A stretch of 64,000 nt of DNA, from contig JAOIVW010000005.1 in the NCBI GenBank assembly GCA_028224375.1, positions 1 to 64,000 on the forward strand, given 5' to 3'. Shown here one piece after another: positions 1 to 9,081 of this stretch (position 1 is the stretch's first letter; each line of letters opens with the position of its first letter). The stretch comes from Hellea sp. (GTDB lineage Bacteria; Pseudomonadota; Alphaproteobacteria; Caulobacterales; Maricaulaceae). The notes beneath the pieces are model-generated. The model made no database searches, was not told the DNA's origin, and saw nothing but the letters and a program-made list of their open reading frames with translations. Made by a program: the position numbers and the translations under genes.

Positions 1-2
1 AA

Positions 3-821
3 GCGTTTCAGCGTAAGTGCTTTGACCGTATCGAACAGATAAAAGCTCGCGGGGCTACCATCCTATTTGTTTCGCACGGAGCTCAGACAATCATACAGCT
101 CTGTGACCGCGCGATTTTGCTCGACCGAGGTGATGTTTTGCTCGATGGGCAAGCCAAGAAGGTCGTTAGCCAATATCAACGGTTCGTCAATTTGCCGGTA
201 TCGGAGTCGGAACCTGTGCGTGAAGCTATACTCCAAATGAATGGGTGGGATGAAGAGTTAGAGCCGGCAGTCGACATGATTGACGTAGGGCAAGAAATGC
301 CTCCCGAGGTGGAGAACCTCAGCCAAAGTTGGTTGGAACCGAATTTAATGTCGACGAGCAGGATCGAATATGAGCAGCATGGCGTTACAATTAGTGATAT
401 CATGATTACGACAAAAGATGGTCGACCGGTAAATAATCTTACAACCGGAGAGCGCTATATTTATAAATACATTGTCAGCTTCGCCAATGAGGTGAAGGAT
501 GTGGGCTTTGGAATGATGATTAAGACTACACAAGGCGTGGATCTTGGTGGTGCAGCAACAGATTTTGAAGAAGGGCTTAAGTTATCGATTGCAAAAGCTG
601 GTAGCCGATATCAAGTGTCGTTCCATGTCGACTGGGTGTTAAACCCCGGCACATATTTTTTAAATGCGGGTGTGACGGGTCGTAACGAAAATCATACAGG
701 TTACTTTCACAGAGTGCTAGATGCTATGGTATTGAAGATTTTGCCGACTGAAGCGGCCACAGCCACTGGCATCATCAATTTTAATGCTAAGCCATCCTAT
801 CACCGCATTACGAATGTATAG
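3..821 (+). CDS. Wzt-type polysaccharide ABC transporter ATP-binding protein (5' truncated by window edge)
   Basis: The reading frame is open from the window edge, so the Walker A part lies outside. The visible N-terminal piece, with the motif TILFVSH followed by LCDRAILLDRGD, is the H-loop (switch histidine) end of an ABC nucleotide-binding domain of the Wzt/TagH type. From about position 350 onward there is a beta-rich extension with IEYEQHGV and GYFHRVLDAM, typical of the Wzt C-terminal domain that recognises the modified end of an O-antigen or similar glycan before export. The permease (wzm) should lie upstream. A glycosyltransferase follows, which fits a polysaccharide locus. An internal ATG at 117 is not a credible start. 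A second copy of the C-terminal end survives as a remnant at 3190. Confidence 0.88.
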   Translation, partial: AFQRKCFDRIEQIKARGATILFVSHGAQTIIQLCDRAILLDRGDVLLDGQAKKVVSQYQRFVNLPVSESEPVREAILQMNGWDEELEPAVDMIDVGQEMPPEVENLSQSWLEPNLMSTSRIEYEQHGVTISDIMITTKDGRPVNNLTTGERYIYKYIVSFANEVKDVGFGMMIKTTQGVDLGGAATDFEEGLKLSIAKAGSRYQVSFHVDWVLNPGTYFLNAGVTGRNENHTGYFHRVLDAMVLKILPTEAATATGIINFNAKPSYHRITNV

Positions 822-892
822 GACAAGGTGTCTTGAGCCTAAGTAGTGCGCATGATATCCGACTATGTTCGTGCTCAAAATGTTGCTAAGGG

Positions 893-3181
893 TTGTGTAA
901 TTATGCTTTGTCTGCAAACAGTCTTTTTTTGAAACTTTTAACAATCGTTGTTGCTGTGAAACCTCTTTATTTTAGTCCAAATGCGTCGGATGATCGCTCA
1001 AGCTTGGAGCCGTTGGATGAAGGTTGGACTTCGACTGATAATGACCCGCAATTTATCTTCGACGTCACCGATGACCTTAATCAAGGATGGTATCAGGTTT
1101 CAGTCTCAATCGAAGCTGATAAATGGGTTTATCCTTGGATTTATTTTGATTTAGGCAAAGGTTTCAATGAGTTGGAAGCAACCAAACTGTTTCACATCCA
1201 TAACGGCCGCTTCGAGGGGACGGTTTATTTGCACTCCGCTCCCGTCCGGATTAGGTTCGACCCTACAGATGAGCGTGGTGACTTCAAAACATCTGATGTG
1301 GAACTCAAGCATATAAGTCGTTTCGAATTTAGCGTCTTTGCGGCTATGAAAGCTTGGCGCTTATTCGTGCAGGATCCGCTAGGAAACTGGGGCCGAATTA
1401 AGCGTTCGGGCCTGTCACTCCTTAAGGGACAGAACTTCGTCTCTATAAATCCGAAAACTGAACCCCAAGGCGAAAAAGATCGTTATGCTGTGTGGCAGGA
1501 CCTTTTCGGGTTTCAGTCTGAACGTGACACTCCTTTTCTTTTAGAGCGTATTGATTCGCTCAAAACCAAACCCGGTTTCAGTGTGATTATGCCTGTGTAT
1601 AATACAGAATCAGACTTGCTGGATAAGGCAATTAAAAGTGTGGTAGAGCAGGTTTACCCTCATTGGCAGTTGTGCATCGCTAATGACAAATCGACGGCCC
1701 CCCATATTCAGGAACAACTCGACAGTTGGGCTTCTCGTGATTCAAGAATTAAGGTTGTTCACAGATTAGAAAACGGTCACATCTCAGAAGCCTCCAATAG
1801 CGCACTTGACTTGGCTACACAGTCTTGGGTGGCCATGCTTGATCATGATGACCGTCTGTCAAAAGATGCACTGGCCGAAATGGCATTTGCTATTAACAAT
1901 CATCCTAATGGGGAGGTGTTCTATTCTGATGAGGACAAAATAGACATAGCTGGCAATCGTTATGGGCCGCATTTCAAACCAAATTTTTCACCGGAGCTTT
2001 TTCGATCGATGAATTATCTGAACCACCTTACGGTTCACAAAATTGAAAATGTTCGAGCCGTGAAAGGATGGAAATCGGAGTTTGTAGGCAGCCAAGACTA
2101 TGATTTAAACTTACGCATTTGGGATTTAGTTAAAGATGATGCAAAGATTATCCATATTCCCAAAGTGCTCTATCACTGGCTGGCAATTGAAGGTTCCACT
2201 GCTTTAGCTGCAGGTGAAAAGGATTATACAGTTGATGCGGGCCTGCGGGCTTTGCAGGATCACCTAAAAAGACGTGACATGAACGCGACCGCCACAACAA
2301 TTGAGGGTCTGCCCTACTTGCGTGTCATTCCTCATCTGCCCAAAAAAATTCCAAGCATTTCTTTCATTATCCCGACAAAAGACCGGGCTGATTTGGTCAA
2401 GAATTGTATTAGTTCAATTTACATGCAAGATAATTACCCTGATTTTGAGATTATATTGGTCGACAACAATTCAGAAGATCCCGAGTCTCTCAAATATTTC
2501 GATATGCTAAATGATTGCGGTATTGCGCGAGTTCTAAGATATCCTCACGCCTTTAATTATTCTGCAATCAATAATTGGGCCGTGGCGCAGTCTCACGGAG
2601 ATATCGTGGCTTTAGTCAATAATGATATCGAGGCAACGTCCTACGGCTGGGTCACGGAAATGGCAGCTTGGGCGTGGCAAGACCGAGTTGGATGTGTCGG
2701 TGCGAGACTCTATTATCCCGATGATACGATTCAGCATGCTGGTGTTATTTTGGGTATTGGCGGCGTTGCGGGTCATGGCCATAAGCATTATAGACGAGAC
2801 GATTACGGGTATTTTTCTCGTCCCAGAGTCTTGCATAATGTATCTGCGGTTACTGCAGCCTGCCTGTTTGTGCGGCGTGAAATCTTTGACGCTGTCGGTG
2901 GGCTCGATGAAGTCGGACTGAAAGTTGCTTTCAACGATGTGGACCTCTGTCTGAAGGTTAGAGAAGCTGGTTATTTGAATCTCTACACACCTTTTGCGGA
3001 GCTATATCACTATGAAAGCATTTCCAGGGGTGAAGAAGACAATCCTGAAAAGATTGCTAGGTTCAATTCTGAGATAGATACGATGTTGCGACGTTGGAGC
3101 TCTTTGTTGGATAAGGACCCATATTATTCACCAAATTTAACGCTGCGTCATGAAAATTTTGATATTCGTATCCTTAGGTAA
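893..3181 (+). CDS. Tandem GT2 glycosyltransferase with N-terminal beta-domain
   Basis: A protein of about 760 residues. Residues 1-200 carry a predicted beta-sandwich region (YQVSVSIEADKW, VRIRFDP) seen before the catalytic part of some O-antigen and rhamnan glycosyltransferases. The first GT2 domain starts near residue 228 (FSVIMPVYN) with DHDD as the nucleotide-sugar/metal motif. The second starts near residue 487 (ISFIIPTKDR) with VNNDIEA and a later NDVDLCLK. Two domains suggest addition of two sugars or a processive role. The start is uncertain: TTG at 893 is the longest choice, and GTG at 956 is also possible. Neither has a good ribosome site, and the first in-frame ATG is far inside. 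It probably acts with the upstream Wzt system; the sugar specificity cannot be read. Confidence 0.85.
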   Translation: MCNYALSANSLFLKLLTIVVAVKPLYFSPNASDDRSSLEPLDEGWTSTDNDPQFIFDVTDDLNQGWYQVSVSIEADKWVYPWIYFDLGKGFNELEATKLFHIHNGRFEGTVYLHSAPVRIRFDPTDERGDFKTSDVELKHISRFEFSVFAAMKAWRLFVQDPLGNWGRIKRSGLSLLKGQNFVSINPKTEPQGEKDRYAVWQDLFGFQSERDTPFLLERIDSLKTKPGFSVIMPVYNTESDLLDKAIKSVVEQVYPHWQLCIANDKSTAPHIQEQLDSWASRDSRIKVVHRLENGHISEASNSALDLATQSWVAMLDHDDRLSKDALAEMAFAINNHPNGEVFYSDEDKIDIAGNRYGPHFKPNFSPELFRSMNYLNHLTVHKIENVRAVKGWKSEFVGSQDYDLNLRIWDLVKDDAKIIHIPKVLYHWLAIEGSTALAAGEKDYTVDAGLRALQDHLKRRDMNATATTIEGLPYLRVIPHLPKKIPSISFIIPTKDRADLVKNCISSIYMQDNYPDFEIILVDNNSEDPESLKYFDMLNDCGIARVLRYPHAFNYSAINNWAVAQSHGDIVALVNNDIEATSYGWVTEMAAWAWQDRVGCVGARLYYPDDTIQHAGVILGIGGVAGHGHKHYRRDDYGYFSRPRVLHNVSAVTAACLFVRREIFDAVGGLDEVGLKVAFNDVDLCLKVREAGYLNLYTPFAELYHYESISRGEEDNPEKIARFNSEIDTMLRRWSSLLDKDPYYSPNLTLRHENFDIRILR

Positions 3182-3189
3182 TTGTATAG

Positions 3190-3369
3190 CTTGACTTGGC
3201 AGTTTGGTTTTCAGGTTATTTGCCTTATAAAAAAAATGCCCTTAACGCCAGAGTAACATGGTTAGTGGAAGAGGGCGATGCTGGTTATTTCCATAGATTA
3301 CTAGATGCTTATGCATTCAAAATACTACCTCCTGAAAAACAAATCGCTACAGGATTTATAGATTTTTGA
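3190..3369 (+). pseudogene. Remnant of a second Wzt C-terminal domain
   Basis: The frame from 3190 to the TGA at 3367 encodes NARVTWLVEEGDAGYFHRLL followed by DAY and a KILPP stretch, ending in ATGFIDF. This matches the end of the intact Wzt at 650-780 (LNAGVTG, GYFHRVLDAM, KILPTE, ATGIINF) but with a diverged DNA sequence. There is no start codon or upstream domain; a TAG sits at 3187. It is read as the surviving 3' end of a second ABC transporter ATPase lost by recombination or decay. The protein similarity is seen directly; the history is inferred. Confidence 0.75.
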
Positions 3370-3672
3370 GCGAACCCGATTTACATAACATTACCCTCTG
3401 TGTAATTACGCGAAATCATGTTAAACTTAAGATGCCTCATGAAACGGTTGATGATAAAAAATTACTATATAAATTGTAATCGTTTCGCGAACCCATTTGT
3501 CATGCCTGACCATATCCCGCGATAGTGTTCACTTATTTGTAATGGACACTATTCGAGGGTTAGGTGATGTGCCCCTAGCTTTGCAACGTCTTCTACTTGG
3601 CCTAGTTTAGGCTATACATTGCTATAAATTCATGCTTTTGTTTATTTAAATGAGCTTATCTGGAGATATGAA
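3370..3672. other. AT-rich intergenic region without a gene
   Basis: About 300 bases with no credible ORF. The only structure seen is the inverted repeat at 3522-3552. The downstream gene has its ribosome site (GGAG at 3662) at the right end. Confidence 0.6.
3522..3552. repeat. Inverted repeat, 10-base arms
   Basis: ATAGTGTTCA at 3522-3531 and TGGACACTAT at 3543-3552 are complementary at 9 of 10 positions with an 11-base spacer. It could be an operator, or an end left by a lost insertion sequence. No T-run follows, so a terminator is unlikely. Confidence 0.5.
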
Positions 3673-4575
3673 GTGTCATCTGAAGTTGAGAATGATTTCA
3701 TAAAGTTACATGATTTAATTGAAGTTGATTTCGAATTTTACCAAGCTACATATCCAGATTTATCAACATTTACTGAGGAACAGCTATATGACCATTATTC
3801 ATTACATGGATATTGGGAGGGGCGGGCAGGTTCTAAATATTGTTCCCGAGCAGAACTCATTAAGATTGTACCTGAAAAGGCTTTAGAGTTAGGACCATTT
3901 AATTCTCCTTTAATAGGAGGAGACGACGTTAAATATTTTGATGTTTTATCAAAAACGAAACTTATAAAACGAGCAGAAGACATTGGTATTTCTATCGATG
4001 AAATACCTCATATAGACTACGTGTCTAAACATGGGGATTTAGGAATTGTCGAAGAAAAATTTGATGCTGTAATTAGTTCTCATAATATCGAACATCAAAC
4101 TGATTTAATTTCCCATTTTAGAAGTGTTGCCGAAATCTTGAATGATACAGGTAAGTATTTTTTAATTGTGCCACACTCGAAATTTTGTTTCGACGCTGCC
4201 TTAGGAAACACAAAAGTCAGTGATATCTTCAATGCTTTTTATGAAAAACGTAAACTACATACGGTCGGATCAGTTATCGAACACATTGCACTGACAGTGC
4301 ATAACGACCCTCAAAAACACTGGGAAGCCGCTCAGCGCGAAGAAGACAGAACAAAAGTTAGAAAATTGAATTCTAAAAAAATTTCTTCAGCTCTTCATAC
4401 TTATGACGCACACGGTAAAACATATATTGATGTACATGCTTGGCAGTTTACGCCGATATCATTCAGCAATATCTTAAATTGTTTAATCGAGATGGGAATC
4501 GTGCCTTTTTCTAAAGTTAGAGTTTTTGGTCAGGTGCTTGGTAGTAATGAGTTTACGGCAATCATTGAAAAATGA
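3673..4575 (+). CDS. Methyltransferase-like protein of a polysaccharide locus
   Basis: GTG start with GGAG seven bases upstream; 300 residues. Residues 15-60 hold a short helical module with YPDL and HGYWEGRAG, common at the edge of proteins in rhamnan/O-antigen loci. From about residue 75 there is a class I SAM-methyltransferase pattern: ALELGPFNSP as the glycine-rich loop, then FDAVISSHNIEH and YFLIVPHSKFCFDA, which match a family of polysaccharide-locus methyltransferases. The loop reads GPFN rather than the usual GPG, so SAM binding is likely but not certain. The gene is markedly more AT-rich than the core genes to the right, suggesting transfer. The substrate is not known. Confidence 0.7.
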   Translation: MSSEVENDFIKLHDLIEVDFEFYQATYPDLSTFTEEQLYDHYSLHGYWEGRAGSKYCSRAELIKIVPEKALELGPFNSPLIGGDDVKYFDVLSKTKLIKRAEDIGISIDEIPHIDYVSKHGDLGIVEEKFDAVISSHNIEHQTDLISHFRSVAEILNDTGKYFLIVPHSKFCFDAALGNTKVSDIFNAFYEKRKLHTVGSVIEHIALTVHNDPQKHWEAAQREEDRTKVRKLNSKKISSALHTYDAHGKTYIDVHAWQFTPISFSNILNCLIEMGIVPFSKVRVFGQVLGSNEFTAIIEK

Positions 4576-4601
4576 TGAGTGTAAGTAAGTTGGTTACTCC
4601 T

Positions 4602-4727
4602 TTAGGATTCTTTACCTTTTGGGGTTGATACCGTAGCTAATCCTACCCCAAGAAGGATGAGCGCTGTTGAAATGGCGACGCGCTGTGTCAGGACTTCGCT
4701 CAGTATAAGTTTGGCGATGAAGGATGA
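4602..4727 (-). pseudogene. Possible 3' remnant of a DMT/EamA permease
   Basis: On the minus strand, up to a stop at 4602, the frame reads AKLILSEVLTQRVAISTALI followed by LLGVGLATVS. This resembles the last transmembrane helix of EamA-type permeases, where a glutamate and an LT-R motif precede a GAALIL-GV-L helix. The remnant begins right beside the rfbC start, and the rest of a permease is absent. The match is short, so this is a tentative call. Confidence 0.4.
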
Positions 4728-4731
4728 AATA

Positions 4732-5286
4732 ATGCAGTTTGAAAACCTGAAAATAAACGATGTTATCAAAATTGTGCCGCGATCATTTGGGGATGACCGA
4801 GGCGTATTCATGGAGACGTTTAAGAGCTCTGCATTTAATGAGGCAGTAGGCCATGACGTGGTCTTTGTTCAAGATAACCAATCCGTTTCTGTATCAAAAT
4901 ACACATTGAGAGGACTTCATTATCAAAGTCCTCCTCATGCTCAAGGCAAACTCGTAAGATGCATACAAGGCTCGATACTAGATGTAGCGGTCGACGTAAG
5001 GAAAAACTCATCCACATATGGTCAGCACGTTACACAGTTACTTTCTGCTGAAAATAACGCGCAGTTATGGGTGCCTGAAGGGTTTCTTCATGGATTTCTG
5101 ACCTTAGAAGAAAACTCCATCGTCCAATATAAATGCACTGATTATTACGCACCGCAATGTGACGGTAACGTCTTTTGGAATGATCCAGACTTAAGAATAG
5201 ACTGGGGTATAGATCAAAATGAGGCTGTTTTATCTGATAAAGACTCTATAGCTCCTAAGTTTAAAGATTTCAGCACACCTTTTTGA
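4732..5286 (+). CDS. rfbC: dTDP-4-dehydrorhamnose 3,5-epimerase
   Basis: Third enzyme of dTDP-L-rhamnose synthesis: it epimerises C3 and C5 of dTDP-4-keto-6-deoxyglucose. The start is set at ATG 4732 because MQFENL aligns with the family N-terminus and an AAGGA site lies about eight bases upstream; an ATG at 4657 is in frame but would add a foreign leader. Family motifs are visible: FGDDRGVFMETF, QDNQSVS, LRGLHYQ (catalytic histidine), VRCIQGSILDVAVDVR, WVPEGFLHGF and YKCTDYYAP. The length of about 184 residues is normal. The companion genes rfbA, rfbB and rfbD are not in the window, so it is an orphan here or part of a split locus. Confidence 0.93.
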   Translation: MQFENLKINDVIKIVPRSFGDDRGVFMETFKSSAFNEAVGHDVVFVQDNQSVSVSKYTLRGLHYQSPPHAQGKLVRCIQGSILDVAVDVRKNSSTYGQHVTQLLSAENNAQLWVPEGFLHGFLTLEENSIVQYKCTDYYAPQCDGNVFWNDPDLRIDWGIDQNEAVLSDKDSIAPKFKDFSTPF

Positions 5287-5320
5287 TAATTATCAATAAA
5301 ATTTGCGCTACTATAATTTC

Positions 5321-5824
5321 TCAGTGAAAATCGCAACTCGGAAACAACTTTTTTGCTTGTGATCTGGGGTGATTGCTAGAGCCGTGTGCATAATAGCCAG
5401 ACACAGTTTTGCGGTCGCGAGAGCGGTCATTTTTTTCTTTAAATCTTGTGGGTTTAGGCAGGTGAGATGTTTTCTGGTTTCTAGAAAATGTTGTTGAGAA
5501 GTCTACAGGACTTCGAACGTGGTCGGCATTATCGTGAGCGAGATAGATATTATCAGTGCCATCGCCAAGGTTATCTGGAAGATATGACACATCTTCAATA
5601 CTTTCTGAGATGATATGCCTGACAATGCCTTCTCGCTGCAAAGTTCCATGAATGCGTAAAAGCCCTCCAGCCATGACTTCGGCGCGGTAATTTTCAAACA
5701 TTGTATTCCGCACAATGATGCTTGAGACGCCTGTGTCATCCTCAAGCGTTAAAAATATGACGCCTGATGCTGTCCCGGGCCTTTGCCGCGTAACAACAAG
5801 ACCTGTGACGATGACGGGGTAACA
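5321..5824 (-). pseudogene. dnaE2: 3' remnant of error-prone DNA polymerase DnaE2
   Basis: The minus-strand frame runs from 5824 (a stop lies just upstream) to 5321. It reads VTGLVVTRQRPGTASGVIF, then LTLEDDTG, LRIHGTLQREGIVRHI and SIEDVS, and ends in DFH. This is the OB-fold and C-terminus of DnaE2 (ImuC), the damage-induced polymerase. At least 800 upstream residues are missing and no start codon fits, so the gene is not functional. The C-terminal DFH ending is intact, so the break is on the 5' side, close to the tRNA at 5893. Confidence 0.82.
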
Positions 5825-5892
5825 TTATATCGAGGCAATAATTGCGGTGCGGGACTGAATTTATCAAAGTCCGCAAAGATCTCTTGAGTTAG

Positions 5893-5969
5893 TGGTAGGG
5901 GGAGAGAGACTTGAACTCCCGACCAACCCGTTATGAGCGGGTGGCTCTAACCAACTGAGCTATCCCCCC
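5893..5969 (-). tRNA. tRNA with CAT anticodon (elongator Met or Ile2)
   Basis: A 77-base cloverleaf on the minus strand with encoded CCA at the 3' end. The 7-bp acceptor stem opens with a G-U pair, the D arm contains AGCTCAGTTGG, the anticodon stem ACCCG/CGGGT encloses loop CTCATAA, and the T arm contains GTTCAAG. The anticodon CAT is shared by elongator tRNA-Met and the lysidine-modified tRNA-Ile2; sequence alone does not decide, but it is not an initiator (no C1-A72 mismatch). The 3' end faces the polysaccharide block. Confidence 0.9.
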
Positions 5970-6028
5970 ACTGGTTTGAGAGCGGTCTATAGCGTGTGTT
6001 TTGTGTCAGGCAAAGCCTGAATTTGCTG

Positions 6029-7507
6029 TTAAGTCAGAACTTTTTTCACAGCTTTGTTCCAACCCGCCAACAGGCCTTTGCGGGTTTCCTCGTCCATTTT
6101 GGGTTCGAACTGTTTTTCAGCCTGCCAATTGGCTTTGACTTCTTCCAGTGAGCTGTAAAGCCCAGCTTGTAATCCCGCAAGATAAGCCGCGCCCAGAGCG
6201 GTCGTCTCTAACACCTTCGGGCGGTCGACGGGTATGTCGAGCACATTTGAGAGGTGCTGAACCATCCAGCTATTATGTACCATGCCGCCATCTACCCGCA
6301 GCGAGGTTGGGGTCACGCCGTCCTCACTCATCGCTTGGAACAAATCATAGGTTTGGTACACTACGGACTCGACAGTCGCTCGCGCGATTTCAGCGCGGCC
6401 TGTATTGCGGGTGAGGCCAAATATGGCCCCCCTTGCGTCAGGGTCCCAATGCGGCGCGCCAAGGCCCGTAAAGGCGGGGACAAGATAGACGCCTTTATTA
6501 GAGTCGAGGCTTTCACACATCGCCTCAGTCTCAGACGCCTCTTTAATGATCTGGATGCCGTCGCGCAGCCATTGTACAGCAGCCCCTGCGATGAAGATGG
6601 AGCCTTCCAGCGCATAGGTTGTCTCGCCTTTCAGGCGGTAACACACCGTCGAGAGGAGCCGGTTTTTTGAGGTTACGCACTCTGTCCCCGTATTCAAAAT
6701 TACGAAACAGCCTGTGCCGTAAGTGCTCTTTATATCGCCTGTCTCAAAACAGCTTTGCCCGATGGCTGCCGCTTGCTGATCTCCCGCGACGCCGAGAATG
6801 GGGATAGTCTCGCCGAGCCATTCCGCGTCAATCATGCCGTAATCATCGGCGCAGTCTTTGACCTCGGGCAAAATAGAGGCGGGAACATCAAATAGCTCAA
6901 GGAGTTCATCATCCCAGTCTTGCGTGTGTATGTTAAACAGGTTCGTGCGGCTCGCATTGGTTGCATCGCTCGCATGAGACGCCCCTTTTGTAAGCCGCCA
7001 GATGAGGAAGCTGTCCACCGTGCCAAAGGCAAGTTCGCCATTTTTGGCTTTGGCACGTGCGCCGTCCACATGGTCTAAAATCCAAGCGGCTTTGGTGGCG
7101 CTGAAATAAGGGTCGAGCAAAAGGCCCGTCTTAGCGGTTAGGTCAGCCTCATCATATTTGGTTTTTAGATCGCGGCAGATTTGCGCTGTGCGCCGGTCTT
7201 GCCAGACAATGGCATTGTAAATCGCATCCCCTGTTTCGCGGTCCCAGACAAGTGTCGTTTCGCGTTGGTTGGTAATGCCGACACCTGCGATTTCGGCCTT
7301 TTTATCCTTCGCATATTGATAGGCGTCTTTTAGCGTTTTTAAAGTCGTCTCCCATATCGCCTCGGGGTCATGTTCTACCCATCCGTCATCGGGATAGATT
7401 TGCGGAAACTCTTCTTGCGCTGTGAACAAGACCTCACCGCTGGGCGAGAAGACGAGTGTGCGGGAACTGGTGGTGCCTTGATCAATGGAGAGGATAACTG
7501 TGCTCAT
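6029..7507 (-). CDS. glpK: Glycerol kinase
   Basis: ATP-dependent phosphorylation of glycerol to sn-glycerol 3-phosphate in the cytoplasm. 492 residues, normal for the FGGY family. Visible motifs: [14 protein letters not shown] at the N-terminus (phosphate loop), [32 protein letters not shown] (with the catalytic aspartate), STYGTGCF, and the FGGY C-terminal signature region LRVDGGM. It is divergent from glpD with 77 bases between, so the two probably share a regulated region. No glpF facilitator is nearby. Confidence 0.96.
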   Translation of the reverse strand: MSTVILSIDQGTTSSRTLVFSPSGEVLFTAQEEFPQIYPDDGWVEHDPEAIWETTLKTLKDAYQYAKDKKAEIAGVGITNQRETTLVWDRETGDAIYNAIVWQDRRTAQICRDLKTKYDEADLTAKTGLLLDPYFSATKAAWILDHVDGARAKAKNGELAFGTVDSFLIWRLTKGASHASDATNASRTNLFNIHTQDWDDELLELFDVPASILPEVKDCADDYGMIDAEWLGETIPILGVAGDQQAAAIGQSCFETGDIKSTYGTGCFVILNTGTECVTSKNRLLSTVCYRLKGETTYALEGSIFIAGAAVQWLRDGIQIIKEASETEAMCESLDSNKGVYLVPAFTGLGAPHWDPDARGAIFGLTRNTGRAEIARATVESVVYQTYDLFQAMSEDGVTPTSLRVDGGMVHNSWMVQHLSNVLDIPVDRPKVLETTALGAAYLAGLQAGLYSSLEEVKANWQAEKQFEPKMDEETRKGLLAGWNKAVKKVLT

Positions 7508-7584
7508 GCGGGCAAACTAAACCGCAGTCGGGGTGCGGTCAATTTGTTACTGGTCGGCGCGTCTAAATCTGTTAGGAACAGCGC

Positions 7585-9081
7585 ATGTATGATTTATTGA
7601 TAATTGGCGGCGGCATTAACGGCACGGCGATCGCGCGGGACGCGGCGGGGCGGGGGCTGAAAGTTTTGCTGTGTGAGCGGGATGATTTGGCCGGGCATAC
7701 CTCCTCAGCCAGTACCAAGCTTATTCATGGCGGCCTGCGCTACCTAGAATATTATGAATTTAATCTTGTCCGTCATGCGCTGGCCGAGCGTGAAGTTATG
7801 CTCCGCTCAGCCCCGCATATTATTTGGCCGATGCGGTTTGTACTGCCTTACGATAAGGGCCTGCGCCCCGCATGGATGCTTCGCACAGGCTTATTTTTAT
7901 ATGACCATATTGGCGGGCGCGAGATGTTGCCGGGGTCAAAATCGCTTAAGCTGGATAAAGCCCCGCATTTGGGGGTGCTTGAGTCGCGCTTTAAAACGGG
8001 ATTTGAATATTCTGATTGCTGGGTTGATGATGCGCGCCTTGTGGTGCTTTACGCGCTGGATGCCTCGCATCGCGGCGCAGATATTCGCGTGCGCACAGAA
8101 GTGCAAAGCGTCGAGGCTATTAATGATGGCTATGAGGTTCAGATTAAGGCGGGCGGCACAACTCAAACCGTTACAGCCAATGGGATTGTCAACGCCTCAG
8201 GACCATGGGTGGATGACGTTCTCAAGAAGATAAAGCGCCCCGAAAAACCAAATAACGGCGATGAAAAATCTATACGCCTCGTAACGGGAAGCCATATCGT
8301 CACAAAGAAACTCTTTGAAGGTAAGCACGCCTATCTGTTCCAAAATGCAGATAACCGCGTAATTTTTGCTATTCCCTATGAGCATAATTACACGCTGATT
8401 GGGACAACAGACAAACCTTATGAGCTGTCCGAAGGCAAAGTAAAAATTAGCGAAGATGAGATTAAATATCTTTGCGAAGCCGCGTCTGAGTATTTCGAGA
8501 ACGACATTTCGCCTGATGATGTGGTGTGGGATTATGCCGGCGTGCGTCCGCTTTTTGATGATAAGAACGAAGATGCGTCTGCAGTCACGCGTGATTATGT
8601 TTTAAATATCGAAGAGTTCACTAACGATGCGCCATTTATGTCTGTTTATGGCGGGAAGATAACGACGTCTCGAAGGCTTGCTGAACATGCAATGCAAAAG
8701 CTGGATAAGTATTACAATTACAAAACCAGTAATTGGACGGAAACGGCCTTGTTGCCAGGCGGTGATTTAATTGATGCGGACTTTGAACTTTTCGTCTCTG
8801 ACATGCGCAAACGCTATGCTGATTTGGACGATGATCTGTTGCGGCGCCTTTGCCATGGTTATGGGACGCGCATTACGATAGTGCTCGGAGACGGCAACCA
8901 CGCGCCTAAACTTGGCCAGCATTTCGGGGCGGGCCTATATGAACTGGAAGCGAAATATCTCATCAATCATGAATGGGCGACCTCAGCAGAAGACATTCTT
9001 TGGCGCAGAACGAAACTTGGCCTGCATATGAGCACAGATGAAATTACGGCTTTTACGGATTGGTTCGACGCCAGCGCCTAA
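7585..9081 (+). CDS. glpD: Aerobic glycerol-3-phosphate dehydrogenase
   Basis: FAD enzyme of the inner membrane that oxidises glycerol 3-phosphate to dihydroxyacetone phosphate and passes electrons to quinone. 498 residues, start ATG with AGGA upstream. The N-terminus DLLIIGGGINGTAIARDAAG is the FAD-binding Rossmann loop, followed by STKLIHGGLRYLE. Later regions include YDHIGGREMLPGSK, IVNASGPWVD and YGGKITTSRRLAEHA. The C-terminal alpha domain is present. It partners with divergent glpK. Its stop overlaps the next start by one base (TAATG), suggesting translational coupling. Confidence 0.96.
   Translation: MYDLLIIGGGINGTAIARDAAGRGLKVLLCERDDLAGHTSSASTKLIHGGLRYLEYYEFNLVRHALAEREVMLRSAPHIIWPMRFVLPYDKGLRPAWMLRTGLFLYDHIGGREMLPGSKSLKLDKAPHLGVLESRFKTGFEYSDCWVDDARLVVLYALDASHRGADIRVRTEVQSVEAINDGYEVQIKAGGTTQTVTANGIVNASGPWVDDVLKKIKRPEKPNNGDEKSIRLVTGSHIVTKKLFEGKHAYLFQNADNRVIFAIPYEHNYTLIGTTDKPYELSEGKVKISEDEIKYLCEAASEYFENDISPDDVVWDYAGVRPLFDDKNEDASAVTRDYVLNIEEFTNDAPFMSVYGGKITTSRRLAEHAMQKLDKYYNYKTSNWTETALLPGGDLIDADFELFVSDMRKRYADLDDDLLRRLCHGYGTRITIVLGDGNHAPKLGQHFGAGLYELEAKYLINHEWATSAEDILWRRTKLGLHMSTDEITAFTDWFDASA

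Noticed and set aside
4657-4731. Longer start for rfbC
   Set aside because: The extra residues do not fit the family, and ATG 4732 has a better ribosome site.
5825-5880. Minus-strand frame reading LPRYNVTPS, similar to the YedK/HMCES motif
   Set aside because: Only about nine residues match, with no catalytic cysteine start, and the adjoining frame is DnaE2; probably chance.
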